From: Colwellia sp.
GTDB lineage: Bacteria > Pseudomonadota > Gammaproteobacteria > Enterobacterales > Alteromonadaceae
Direction: 5' to 3'
Assembly: GCA_013215465.1 (NCBI GenBank)
Contig: JABSOW010000011.1
Span: forward strand, 62,001 to 126,000
DNA length: 64,000 bases
How positions within the stretch are numbered: position 1 is the stretch's first letter; each line of letters begins with the position of its first letter. Below, piece after piece: positions 8,464 through 17,061 of the stretch. The translations under genes and the position numbers were made by a program. Under the pieces are notes generated by a model that worked only from the letters and a program-made list of their open reading frames with translations, had not been told where the DNA came from and made no database searches.

Positions 8464-11133
8464 CAGAGTTCGTTTAATTTCTACAGTTTCGAATACTTCG
8501 ATTTGATCACCTACACGTACATCATTGTAGTTCTTCACGCCGATACCACACTCAATACCGTTACGAACTTCTTGTACATCGTCTTTAAAGCGACGAAGTG
8601 ATTCAAGTTCACCTTCGTAAATAACCACATTTTCACGTAGTACACGAATTGGTGCGGAACGCTTGATAACACCTTCAGTAACCATACAACCAGCAATGGC
8701 GCCTATTTTAGGTGATTTGAATACATCGCGAACTTGGGCAAGACCAATAATCTCTTGCCTGAATTCCGGTGCCAACATACCACTCATCGCTTGTTTTACT
8801 TCATCAATTAAGGCATAGATAACACTGTAGTAACGTAAGTCTATATTTTCTGACTCAATAACTTTACGAGCAGAAACATCGGCACGTACGTTAAAACCAA
8901 CCACGATAGCGTTCGATGCGGCAGCAAGTGTTGCATCAGTTTCAGTAATAGCACCAACACCTGAGCCAATAATTTTAACTTTTACTTCATCAGTAGAAAG
9001 TTTCAATAGTGAATCAGAGATTGCTTCAAGTGAGCCTTGAACATCAGATTTAAGTACTACGTTTACTTCTGATATTTCCCCTTCAGCCATGCTAGCAAAC
9101 ATATTTTCAAGTTTAGCTTTTTGTTGACGAGCAAGTTTCACATCACGGAATTTACCTTGACGGAATAACGCCACTTCACGGGCTTTTTTCTCATCTTTAA
9201 CTACAGTGGCTTCATCACCTGAAATTGGTACACCGCTAAGACCGATGATTTCAACAGGAATAGATGGGCCAGCTGATTGAATAGTATTGCCATCTTCATC
9301 ACGCATAGCACGAACACGGCCATACTCTAGACCACAAAGAACGATATCGCCTTGCTTTATGGTACCTTCTTGAATCAATACCGTTGCTACAGGACCACGA
9401 CCTTTATCCAATTTAGACTCAATTACCACACCACTGGCCATAGTATCAACAACAGCAGTTAACTCTAATACTTCAGACTGTAATAAAATCGCATCAAGTA
9501 ACTCGTCAATACCTAAGCCTGTTTTGGCTGATACATGACAGAATTGAACGTCTCCGCCCCATTCTTCTGAAAGCACATCATGTTGTGATAATTCACTCTT
9601 AACACGATCTGGATCAGCAGATTCTTTATCCATTTTGTTTACTGCAATGATAATTGGCGCATCAGAGGCTTTAGCATGCTGAATCGCTTCAATTGTTTGC
9701 GGCATAACACCATCATCGGCAGCAACAACAATAATGACAATATCTGTTGCCTTAGCACCACGTGAACGCATAGCGGTAAAGGCAGCATGGCCAGGAGTAT
9801 CAAGGAAAGTGATCATGCCATGACCCGTTTCTACGTGATAAGCACCAATATGCTGAGTAATACCACCAGCTTCACTGTCTGCTACTTTTGCTTCACGAAT
9901 GTAATCAAGTAGTGATGTTTTACCATGGTCAACATGACCCATAATGGTTACTACTGGTGCGCGAGTTACCGCTTCACCACTATCATCACGATCAGCCAAC
10001 ACCGCCTCTTCTAAAGCATTTTCTTTAACAAGCACTACGTTAAAGCCCATCTCTTCTGAAACTAATGCCGCTGTTTCTTGGTCGATAACTTGGTTAATGG
10101 TTGCCATTGCGCCCATTTTAAACATAGCTTTAACAACTTCAGCACCTTTTTTCGCCATTTTGTTGGCAAGTTCAGCAACAGAGATTGTTTCACCAATGCG
10201 AATGTCTTGTACTTTAGTTTCAACTGGCTTAGTAAAGCCATGTTTTAAGCTTTGTGGTGCAGACAAGGTTTGCTTACGACCGCGTTGACCACGACCACCA
10301 CGAGCATTACGATCAGCTGGCTTTTTCTTCTTACGGCGTCTACCTGCAGTTTCATCGGCAGCATCAACTTTATCTTCAGCTTCTTGTGCGTGCTTAGAAG
10401 AGGTTACATGAACGACTTCTTTTTCTTTCACTTTACGTTCAGCTTCTTGCTCTTTCCAACGAGATTCATTTTCTTCCGCAAGTTTCTTAGCGGCTGCTGA
10501 TGCCTCAGCAGCTTCAGCTTCAATTTTAGCTGCTGCTTCTTTCTCTTGGGTTAAGCGAAGCTGTTTTGCTTCTTCTGTTTCTACAACTTTAACCGGCGCC
10601 TTTTCAGCATTTTTTGCTTTTTCAACTGCGGTTTGTTTGGCTTTATCTGCTGCTTCAACTTTTGCTACTGCTTTACGCTCAGCTTCAACTTCTGCTTTTG
10701 CTGCCGCTACCGCTTTAGCATTCTCAGCTTCTTTTGCTGCCGCTTCGGCTTTTGCTAATGCTAATACCTCAGCTTTTTCTGCGGCTTCTGCTTCTGCTTT
10801 CGCTGCGGCTTCGGCTATTTGTTGTTCTTCTAGCTCACTACGTTTCACGTAAGTACGTTTTTTACGTACTTCAACATTAACCGATTTAGCTTTACTACCG
10901 TGTCCCATAGTCAAGGTTGACTTAGTTTTACGATTTAGCGTTAATTTACTCGGCTTTGCCGCTGAGTTATCACCATGTTGTTTTTTCAAATACCCTAACA
11001 ACGCTTCTTTTTCGTCTTGCGAAATAGCATCGGTTGCCGATTTATGTACGCCTGAGTCAGCCAGTTGGCTCACTAAACGATCCACCGGTGTACCAATTTC
11101 GTTGGCAAGCTCTGCTACTGTTATATCTGCCAT
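8461..11133 (-). CDS. infB: Translation initiation factor IF-2
   Basis: The 890-aa GTPase brings initiator tRNA to the 30S subunit. In order: a small IF2_N domain (residues 1-50), a long Ala/Lys/Glu-rich helical linker (about 105-260), a basic [18 protein letters not shown] patch, a second IF2_N-type domain (about 315-370), and the G domain with GHVDHGKT (399-406), DTPGHAAF and NKMDKESAD. Domains II-IV follow. The size equals that of E. coli IF2-alpha. It starts 23 bases after nusA. A hairpin repeat and then a terminator follow its stop. Confidence 0.98.
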   Translation of the reverse strand: MADITVAELANEIGTPVDRLVSQLADSGVHKSATDAISQDEKEALLGYLKKQHGDNSAAKPSKLTLNRKTKSTLTMGHGSKAKSVNVEVRKKRTYVKRSELEEQQIAEAAAKAEAEAAEKAEVLALAKAEAAAKEAENAKAVAAAKAEVEAERKAVAKVEAADKAKQTAVEKAKNAEKAPVKVVETEEAKQLRLTQEKEAAAKIEAEAAEASAAAKKLAEENESRWKEQEAERKVKEKEVVHVTSSKHAQEAEDKVDAADETAGRRRKKKKPADRNARGGRGQRGRKQTLSAPQSLKHGFTKPVETKVQDIRIGETISVAELANKMAKKGAEVVKAMFKMGAMATINQVIDQETAALVSEEMGFNVVLVKENALEEAVLADRDDSGEAVTRAPVVTIMGHVDHGKTSLLDYIREAKVADSEAGGITQHIGAYHVETGHGMITFLDTPGHAAFTAMRSRGAKATDIVIIVVAADDGVMPQTIEAIQHAKASDAPIIIAVNKMDKESADPDRVKSELSQHDVLSEEWGGDVQFCHVSAKTGLGIDELLDAILLQSEVLELTAVVDTMASGVVIESKLDKGRGPVATVLIQEGTIKQGDIVLCGLEYGRVRAMRDEDGNTIQSAGPSIPVEIIGLSGVPISGDEATVVKDEKKAREVALFRQGKFRDVKLARQQKAKLENMFASMAEGEISEVNVVLKSDVQGSLEAISDSLLKLSTDEVKVKIIGSGVGAITETDATLAAASNAIVVGFNVRADVSARKVIESENIDLRYYSVIYALIDEVKQAMSGMLAPEFRQEIIGLAQVRDVFKSPKIGAIAGCMVTEGVIKRSAPIRVLRENVVIYEGELESLRRFKDDVQEVRNGIECGIGVKNYNDVRVGDQIEVFETVEIKRTL

Positions 11134-11156
11134 TTACACTATACTCCCGGTGTTAA

Positions 11157-12653
11157 TTATTCTTCGTTAAACCAACAAATGTTACGTGCAGCCATAATTA
11201 GCTCGCCCGCTTTGGTTTCAGTTAATTCTTCAATATCGCTAATTTCATCAATGCCTTGTTCCGCTAAGTCTTCGAGTGTTTTCACACCACGACTTGCTAA
11301 AACAAATGCTAAATGGCGTTCTAAACCATCAAGGGCTAATAAATCTTCAGCGGGCTCAGCGCCCTCAAGTGTTTCTTCACTCGCAAGCGCTTGTGTTGTT
11401 AACGCTTCTTTAGCGCGTTCTCTTAACTCTTCAATAATTTCTTCAGTCAAACCATCGATTTCAAGCATTTCCGCTACTGGCACATAAGCTATTTCTTCTA
11501 GTGAAGTAAAGCCCTCATCAGATAGCAATGTGGCAAAGTCTTCATCAAGTTCTAACTTGTCGATAAATAAATTCAACACTTTATCGTTCTCTGCCTGATG
11601 CTTCTCTTTCATGTCAGCAACAGTCATTACGTTTAGCTCCCAGCCAGTTAACTGGCTTGCTAAACGGATATTCTGACCACTACGACCAATGGCCATCGCT
11701 AAGTTACCTTCTTCAACGGCAATATCCATGGTTCCTTTATCTTCATCAACAATTATTGAAGCAACTTCGGCAGGAGACATAGCGTTTATCACATATTGAG
11801 CGACGTTATCATCGTATAACACGATATCAACACGCTCACCACCTAACTCACCAGAAACAGCTTGTACACGTGAACCACGCATACCCACACAAGCACCGAC
11901 AGGATCTATGCGCTTATCATTGCTTTTAACCGCAATTTTAGCGCGAGAGCCAGGATCACGTGCTGCACCTTTAATTTCTAGCATTTCTTCGCCAATTTCA
12001 GGCACTTCAACACGAAATAGCTCAATTAACATTTCAGGTTTGGTACGGCTCACCAATAATTGTGCGCCACGTGCTTCAGGTTTAATGTCATATAATAGAC
12101 CACGTACCCGATCACCAGGACGAAATGTTTCGCGTGGTAGCATGTCATCACGATAGATAATCGCTTCTGCATTATTACCTAAATCTAAAATGATACTTTC
12201 ACGACTAGATTTTTTCACTACACCGGTAACTAACTCACCGATTTGATCTTGATATGCTTCAACGACTAAAGCACGCTCAGCTTCACGAATTTTTTGTACA
12301 ATAACTTGTTTAGCAGTTTGCGTGGTAACGCGATCAAAGGTAACCGATTCTATTTGATCTTCAACATAATCACCGACATTTAATTCTGGCTCGTCATATT
12401 GTGCCGCCGCTAAAGTAATTTCAGCGTAAGGGTTTTCCATAGGCTCATCGTTTTCTGCAATGATTAACCAACGACGATAAGTATCAAATTCACCGGTAAT
12501 ACGATCAATACAAACACGAACAATTATGTCGCCATCATATTTTTTCTTGGTCGCTGTCTCTAAAGCAGTTTCCATTGCTTCAAAAATACTTTCACGAGGT
12601 AATGCTTTTTCATTTGATACAGCATCAACAACCAGTAATATCTCTTTACTCAT
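11157..12653 (-). CDS. nusA: Transcription termination/antitermination factor NusA
   Basis: The 498-aa RNA polymerase-binding protein controls pausing, termination and antitermination. It has an N-terminal RNAP-binding domain, an S1 domain ([20 protein letters not shown]), two KH domains (for example [20 protein letters not shown] and [20 protein letters not shown]) and two C-terminal acidic repeats ending [15 protein letters not shown], the proteobacterial arrangement. It lies between rimP and infB. Because the operon leader holds two terminators, NusA may feed back on its own synthesis, as known in E. coli. Confidence 0.98.
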   Translation of the reverse strand: MSKEILLVVDAVSNEKALPRESIFEAMETALETATKKKYDGDIIVRVCIDRITGEFDTYRRWLIIAENDEPMENPYAEITLAAAQYDEPELNVGDYVEDQIESVTFDRVTTQTAKQVIVQKIREAERALVVEAYQDQIGELVTGVVKKSSRESIILDLGNNAEAIIYRDDMLPRETFRPGDRVRGLLYDIKPEARGAQLLVSRTKPEMLIELFRVEVPEIGEEMLEIKGAARDPGSRAKIAVKSNDKRIDPVGACVGMRGSRVQAVSGELGGERVDIVLYDDNVAQYVINAMSPAEVASIIVDEDKGTMDIAVEEGNLAMAIGRSGQNIRLASQLTGWELNVMTVADMKEKHQAENDKVLNLFIDKLELDEDFATLLSDEGFTSLEEIAYVPVAEMLEIDGLTEEIIEELRERAKEALTTQALASEETLEGAEPAEDLLALDGLERHLAFVLASRGVKTLEDLAEQGIDEISDIEELTETKAGELIMAARNICWFNEE

Positions 12654-12718
12654 GTTTCTTTAGCCTTAATTTTTAGGTAACTATTTATTTTCTCGTCGTA
12701 GTAAGGCATTTACTCGTC

Positions 12719-12754
12719 AAAATAACCCTTTCACTTAAGTCAAAGGGTTATTTT
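12719..12754 (-). terminator. Perfect 13-bp hairpin between rimP and nusA
   Basis: AAAATAACCCTTT (12719-12731) pairs without mismatch with AAAGGGTTATTTT (12742-12754) across a 10-base loop that is itself nearly palindromic (ACTTAAGT). The A/T-rich base of the stem gives a U-rich 3' arm on the minus strand, so it could act as a weak terminator or an RNA-processing site. It sits 85 bases after the rimP stop. Confidence 0.55.
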
Positions 12755-12838
12755 GTTCGGTACAATCAGTTACACAACTCAAAGCTAAACAGCTACAGCT
12801 ATTAAACTTAAAAATTTATTTTTTACTTAACTATTTTT

Positions 12839-13294
12839 CTACAATTTTGCGACAAGGTTTGCTTTGTCTACATTGTTGAGAACAAGCTCGTAATCTATGC
12901 CATCTACATCTACTATCAACGTGCCATTTTCTATGGCAACTAAAGTACCTTTAAATTTTCGACGGCCATTTAATGGCATCGATAATTTAACATTGACTGT
13001 TTCACCAACCACAGTTTGAAAATGCGCTAATTCAAATAATGGTTTATCAACGCCTGGGGATGAAACTTCTAAACTATATTCACTACTTATTGGGTCTTCT
13101 ACATCTAAAATAGCGCCAACTTGACGACTTACTTCTGCGCAATCATCAACATTAATGCCATTTTCATGGTCAATAAACAAACGTAAAACTGAATTATTAC
13201 CAGCACTAATAAATTCAACACCAAGTAATTCTTTACCTGTTTCAGCCACAGCGGGGCGAAGCATGTCAGTTAATTTTTGTGCAAATTTAGCCAA
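12839..13294 (-). CDS. rimP: Ribosome maturation factor RimP
   Basis: The 151-aa protein helps 30S subunit maturation. Family blocks are visible: GKELLGVEFISAGNNSVLRL, FIDHENGINVDDCAEVSRQV, and YSLEVSSPGVDKPLFELAHF. Length is normal for the family. It is the first protein gene of the nusA-infB operon. Upstream lie two terminators and a strong promoter rather than the initiator-tRNA gene (metY) found at this place in E. coli. Confidence 0.96.
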   Translation of the reverse strand: MAKFAQKLTDMLRPAVAETGKELLGVEFISAGNNSVLRLFIDHENGINVDDCAEVSRQVGAILDVEDPISSEYSLEVSSPGVDKPLFELAHFQTVVGETVNVKLSMPLNGRRKFKGTLVAIENGTLIVDVDGIDYELVLNNVDKANLVAKL

Positions 13295-13370
13295 TCGTTT
13301 TCTCCTGTTAGGACGAAGAAAGAGCTAAAAATTAGTTAACTATTTCTTTTCAAATAAAATTTTAGGTATA

Positions 13371-13389
13371 AAAAAAGGGCTTATAGCCC
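13371..13389 (-). terminator. Leader terminator 2, upstream of rimP
   Basis: On the minus strand GGGCT (13389-13385), loop ATA, AGCCC (13381-13377), then six T. It lies 77 bases before the rimP start and downstream of leader terminator 1, so transcripts from the leader promoter meet two terminators before the first gene. Confidence 0.65.
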
Positions 13390-13444
13390 AGCGTTTTGTT
13401 GCTGTATATTTTGCTTGTATGTGTTTTAACTGAACACCATAAAC

Positions 13445-13534
13445 AAAAAAGCCCCATAACCGGGGCCTATTTCACTGACCCCATATTAGTAACAAGAATA
13501 GAATTACCTGATTAAACAGATAAATCCTCAGTGA
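13445..13534 (-). promoter_or_regulatory. rimP-nusA operon leader: terminator 1 with competing pairings (candidate attenuator)
   Basis: On the minus strand the leader contains, in order, TCACTGA (13534-13528), TCAGTGA (13478-13472) and a strong terminator GCCCC-GGTTAT-GGGGC plus T6 (13466-13445). The GGGG at 13482-13479 can also pair with the CCCC arm of the terminator (13465-13462). Pairing of the two 7-mers is perfect. Two mutually exclusive folds are therefore possible. This is a fold seen by eye; no energy was computed. Confidence 0.5.
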
Positions 13535-13584
13535 CATCTTGCTACATGCTTAACTTGCCTATAGGCATAAATTGAGCAACGCGA

Positions 13585-13613
13585 ATTATATAGCTACAAA
13601 GCAATAAGCGCAA
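13585..13613 (-). promoter_or_regulatory. Strong promoter of the rimP-nusA-infB operon leader
   Basis: On the minus strand TTGCGC (13613-13608), 17-base spacer, TATAAT (13590-13585), followed by a GC-rich start region TCGCG. The perfect -10, ideal spacing and GC-rich discriminator resemble stable-RNA and stringently controlled promoters. The predicted start is near 13578, about 285 nt before rimP. The 513 bases between rimP and the next gene hold this promoter, the leader hairpins, and about 190 bases in which I see nothing further. Confidence 0.75.
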
Positions 13614-13807
13614 GCTTGAATGGACAATATACTAAAAGAATAACTAATATATTGTGGTTTTAAATAATAGAAGTAATGTAAAAAATTAACTTATGATTTA
13701 CAATCAGTTAGTATAGACTGAGCAATCGTGCTATAAAAACACTTCCATCAGTGATAGCATTAATAACATTAGCGTAGCTAATTTTTTGCGAAGAAATTTA
13801 ACTCATC

Positions 13808-15721
13808 ATGTATACATTCCCCCAATTATTATTTAGAAATGTAATCTTAGCACTAATTTTTATTATTACTGTCGGTACTGTTTCTTTATCAATGTTATCT
13901 TCGCTGCTTGAAGATAACGCTAAGCAGCACAGCCAAGTGGTTAATTTATTAACTAAACAGTATGTAACAATAAATGATAAGACAAAAATAGCTGAAAGTA
14001 TTGGGAAATCACTTCAACAAGCCACTAATTATCGTGTGTTAATAATATACAATCAAGCAGGTGAAAATTTATTTAGCTATACCAACACGGATATAGGTTT
14101 AACGATACCTTTTATGTCTCCAAAACCTAAAAAATATGTAGCCAAACAAATAGGCGTTAGTATCGAATACCAGCTTAATTTTTCAGGTGAATACTTTTTA
14201 GTTGGTAGTTTTATTTTCTTATCTACTGCTCTATCATTTTTCCTCGTTTTTTTTGCCGCAACCATGAGTACTAAAAGGCACAAAGCGGTATTTAAAGTAA
14301 TAAGCCAACAAATAAAAAATGATCTCGCTTTAGTAAATTATCCCAATACTGCTAAAACAGAAAAATTAGATATTGACAGTAATCTATTAGAAATACCCGA
14401 GCTTAAACAAGGTATTATCGACATTAAAAAATTAATGACCAAGCAACTAGAAAACACTATTAATTTAGAACAAGAAGCTTATGTAGATCATTTAACTAAG
14501 CTTGATAACCGTAACCGCTTTGTGAAATTTTATGAAAATCAAGTAGTACAAGAAAGTCCAGTAAGGTTTGGTGTCTTAATCATAACTCGCTGCTCAGAGT
14601 TACAAACCATCAATCAGATCCATGGTTATAAAGGCGGTGACAATTATATAGCGCATGTAGCTAAACTGATTAAGCAGGCGCTTTCAACCTATCCAGACGG
14701 TAATGTTTTTAGATTAAATAGTTCAGATTTCGCCTGCATCTTGCCTAATATTGAGTTCAAAGAGGCGGAAAAGTTCACTGAAGAATTAACCCTTTTATTT
14801 AATGAGTATCAGCAAGCATCAAACCTAGACTCTGTAGCCTATTCTGGTTTAGTACACTTTGATAAAACTAAACCTTTAGGTGAACTATTAGCCTTGGCTG
14901 ATACTGGTGTGAGTATTGCTCAAACTAAAAGTTCTAATGCTTGGTATTCACAAAAAAATACCGATATTTTACAAAAAAACAGTGCTAATTATGGTATCGA
15001 AAATTGGCGTCAAGAAATAGATAGTGTACTAGAAAACCAACGGATTACTTTATTACTACAACCAATTCAGCCTAGCGGTAGGAACAGTAAGGTTTATGGT
15101 GAAATATTAGCGCGTTTTCTTAATTCAAATGATGAAATGTTACCAACCACATCTTTTATCGCTATGGCGGAAAAATTAGATAAAATCATTGCTGTTGACC
15201 GGCTTATTATTGAAACAACAATCAAAAAAATTATTAATAAGAATATGTTAGATCATAGCTTTGGTATAAACATTAGCGCACGCAGCATTAACGATGAACA
15301 CTTTATGATTTGGTTAGAGCGTAAACTATTACGTGAACCCAAAGTAGCACCACGATTAATATTTGAAATAACTGAGTATGGTTTACAACAAAATATTAAA
15401 ACCAGTAAACGTCTAATTGATATGTTGCACCGTGTTGGCTCACGAATTACCGTTGAACGTTTCGGCGTCGGTTTAACCTCATTTAAATTTTTTAGAGATT
15501 TAACCCCTGATTACATAAAAATGGATAGCTCTTATACCAGAGATATTGATGATGATAAAAACAATCAATACTTTTTACGCCTAATGGTAGATTTAGCCCA
15601 TAGATTAAGTATCAATGTATTAGCTGAAAGTGTGGAAAGCCCGGAAGAAAAGCATACTTTAGAAAAATTATTTATTGATGGTTGCCAAGGATTTTATATT
15701 GGCAAGCCGGCACCATTTTAG
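13808..15721 (+). CDS. csrD: CsrD-like membrane protein with degenerate GGDEF and EAL domains
   Basis: The 637-aa protein has two membrane segments (about 8-30 and 132-153) around a periplasmic stretch, then a GGDEF fold (from AYVDHLTKLDNRNRF) in which the signature is NSSDF (304-308). The EAL fold that follows has EIL (432-434) in place of EAL. Both cyclic-di-GMP active sites are therefore broken. This mirrors E. coli CsrD (HRSDF and ELM), a non-enzymatic protein that directs RNase E decay of the CsrB/C RNAs. The CsrD role is inferred from the architecture. It stands alone, divergent from rimP. Confidence 0.7.
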   Translation: MYTFPQLLFRNVILALIFIITVGTVSLSMLSSLLEDNAKQHSQVVNLLTKQYVTINDKTKIAESIGKSLQQATNYRVLIIYNQAGENLFSYTNTDIGLTIPFMSPKPKKYVAKQIGVSIEYQLNFSGEYFLVGSFIFLSTALSFFLVFFAATMSTKRHKAVFKVISQQIKNDLALVNYPNTAKTEKLDIDSNLLEIPELKQGIIDIKKLMTKQLENTINLEQEAYVDHLTKLDNRNRFVKFYENQVVQESPVRFGVLIITRCSELQTINQIHGYKGGDNYIAHVAKLIKQALSTYPDGNVFRLNSSDFACILPNIEFKEAEKFTEELTLLFNEYQQASNLDSVAYSGLVHFDKTKPLGELLALADTGVSIAQTKSSNAWYSQKNTDILQKNSANYGIENWRQEIDSVLENQRITLLLQPIQPSGRNSKVYGEILARFLNSNDEMLPTTSFIAMAEKLDKIIAVDRLIIETTIKKIINKNMLDHSFGINISARSINDEHFMIWLERKLLREPKVAPRLIFEITEYGLQQNIKTSKRLIDMLHRVGSRITVERFGVGLTSFKFFRDLTPDYIKMDSSYTRDIDDDKNNQYFLRLMVDLAHRLSINVLAESVESPEEKHTLEKLFIDGCQGFYIGKPAPF

Positions 15722-15895
15722 TTAATTAACAAAATTTATTTACTTTACTGCCCGAACAAACGTTAAATACTCATCTTTAGCAAACAAAATAGATAAAAAC
15801 AATATCCCCACTGACAGTAGTCTTGTTATATGTAAGAAAAAAAAGGATAATACTAATAGTTTTTATAATAATTAATATCTTGACATATAACGCAA

Positions 15896-16477
15896 ATGAC
15901 TGATTACGCTTTACTGCTTATTGGCACTGTACTGGTAAACAACTTTGTACTAGTGCAATTCCTTGGTTTGTGCCCTTTTATGGGGGTATCTTCACGTACT
16001 GAAACAGCCATAGGTATGTCATTTGCCACCACCTTTGTCATGACCTTAGCATCTTTGCTGAGCTATTTAGTTACCACCTATATTTTAGTGCCTTTAAATC
16101 TTGAATACTTAACCACGATGAGTTTCATTTTGGTGATTGCCGTGGTGGTGCAATTTACCGAAATGGTAGTTCATAAAACAAGTAGCAACCTTTATCGTTT
16201 ATTGGGTATTTTTCTGCCATTAATCACCACCAATTGTGCCGTACTTGGGGTGGCTTTATTAAATCTTAGGTTACAGCATAATTTCTTTGAATCAATTATT
16301 TATGGCTTTGGTGCTGCGGTTGGTTTTTCTTTGGTGCTAATTATGTTTTCAGCCATGAGAGAAAAATTGGCTAATGCCGATGTGCCGACACCTTTTAAAG
16401 GAGCGGCTATTGCCATGATCACCGCTGGTTTAATGTCTTTAGCCTTTATGGGCTTTGCCGGCTTAGTTAAAGTTTAA
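15896..16477 (+). CDS. rsxA: Electron transport complex subunit RsxA (RnfA)
   Basis: The 193-aa integral membrane protein has about six helices. The blocks [38 protein letters not shown] and [19 protein letters not shown] are near-identical to E. coli RsxA. The conserved cysteines in GLCPFMG and TTNCAV correspond to the intramembrane Fe-S ligands described for Rnf/Nqr complexes. First gene of a six-gene operon. The Rsx complex drives electrons from NADH toward low-potential acceptors and keeps SoxR reduced in E. coli. The ATG of rsxB follows its stop directly. Confidence 0.97.
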   Translation: MTDYALLLIGTVLVNNFVLVQFLGLCPFMGVSSRTETAIGMSFATTFVMTLASLLSYLVTTYILVPLNLEYLTTMSFILVIAVVVQFTEMVVHKTSSNLYRLLGIFLPLITTNCAVLGVALLNLRLQHNFFESIIYGFGAAVGFSLVLIMFSAMREKLANADVPTPFKGAAIAMITAGLMSLAFMGFAGLVKV

Positions 16478-17047
16478 ATGAATATTTTAATTGCCATACT
16501 CGTTCTCGGCCTTATTGCAGCATTATTTGGCGCTTTACTTGGCTATGCTTCAATACGCTTTCATGTTGAAGGTGATCCAATTGTTGAACAGCTTGATGCT
16601 TTACTGCCACAAACACAATGTGGCCAATGTGGTTACCCGGGTTGTAAACCCTATGCAGAAGCAGTAGCCAATGGTGAAGCTATTAATAAATGTGCCCCCG
16701 GCGGAGAAGACACCATAAAAAAAATTGCTGACTTGCTTGGTGTTGATGTTCAGCCTATAGATGAAAATCATGAAGCAGACGATTCATCACAGAGTAATAG
16801 GCCTAAAGTAGCTTTTATCATCGAAGAAGATTGTATTGGTTGTACTAAATGCATTCAAGCTTGCCCTGTTGATGCCATATTAGGGGCAGCTAAACAAATG
16901 CACACCATACTTATTGATGAGTGTACCGGCTGTGACTTATGTGTGGCTCCTTGTCCTGTTGACTGTATTGAAATGCGCCCAACTCCTGAAACCATTCAGA
17001 ATTGGCAGTGGGATTTGAATAAAATTGCTGTGAAGCAAATAGATTAG
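16478..17047 (+). CDS. rsxB: Electron transport complex subunit RsxB, Fe-S protein
   Basis: The 189-aa protein has an N-terminal membrane anchor (about 3-26), then a 4Fe-4S domain with [16 protein letters not shown] and a further Cys in NKCAPGG. Two ferredoxin motifs follow: [16 protein letters not shown] and [16 protein letters not shown]. This is the complete cofactor set of RnfB/RsxB. It starts in the base after the rsxA stop, so translational coupling is likely. Confidence 0.97.
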   Translation: MNILIAILVLGLIAALFGALLGYASIRFHVEGDPIVEQLDALLPQTQCGQCGYPGCKPYAEAVANGEAINKCAPGGEDTIKKIADLLGVDVQPIDENHEADDSSQSNRPKVAFIIEEDCIGCTKCIQACPVDAILGAAKQMHTILIDECTGCDLCVAPCPVDCIEMRPTPETIQNWQWDLNKIAVKQID

Positions 17048-17061
17048 GAGAATATCCCCCC

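Noticed and set aside
8407-8601. Small plus-strand ORF overlapping the infB end
   Set aside because: It runs antisense into infB and through the hairpin repeat, with no ribosome-binding site.
10252-10852. Plus-strand ORFs opposite the IF-2 linker
   Set aside because: They are shadows of the Ala/Lys-rich infB linker, whose repetitive codons keep several frames open.
13295-13807. tRNA or protein gene in the rimP upstream region
   Set aside because: No T-loop or acceptor pairing and no ORF beyond a few codons were found on either strand. Only promoter and hairpins can be supported.
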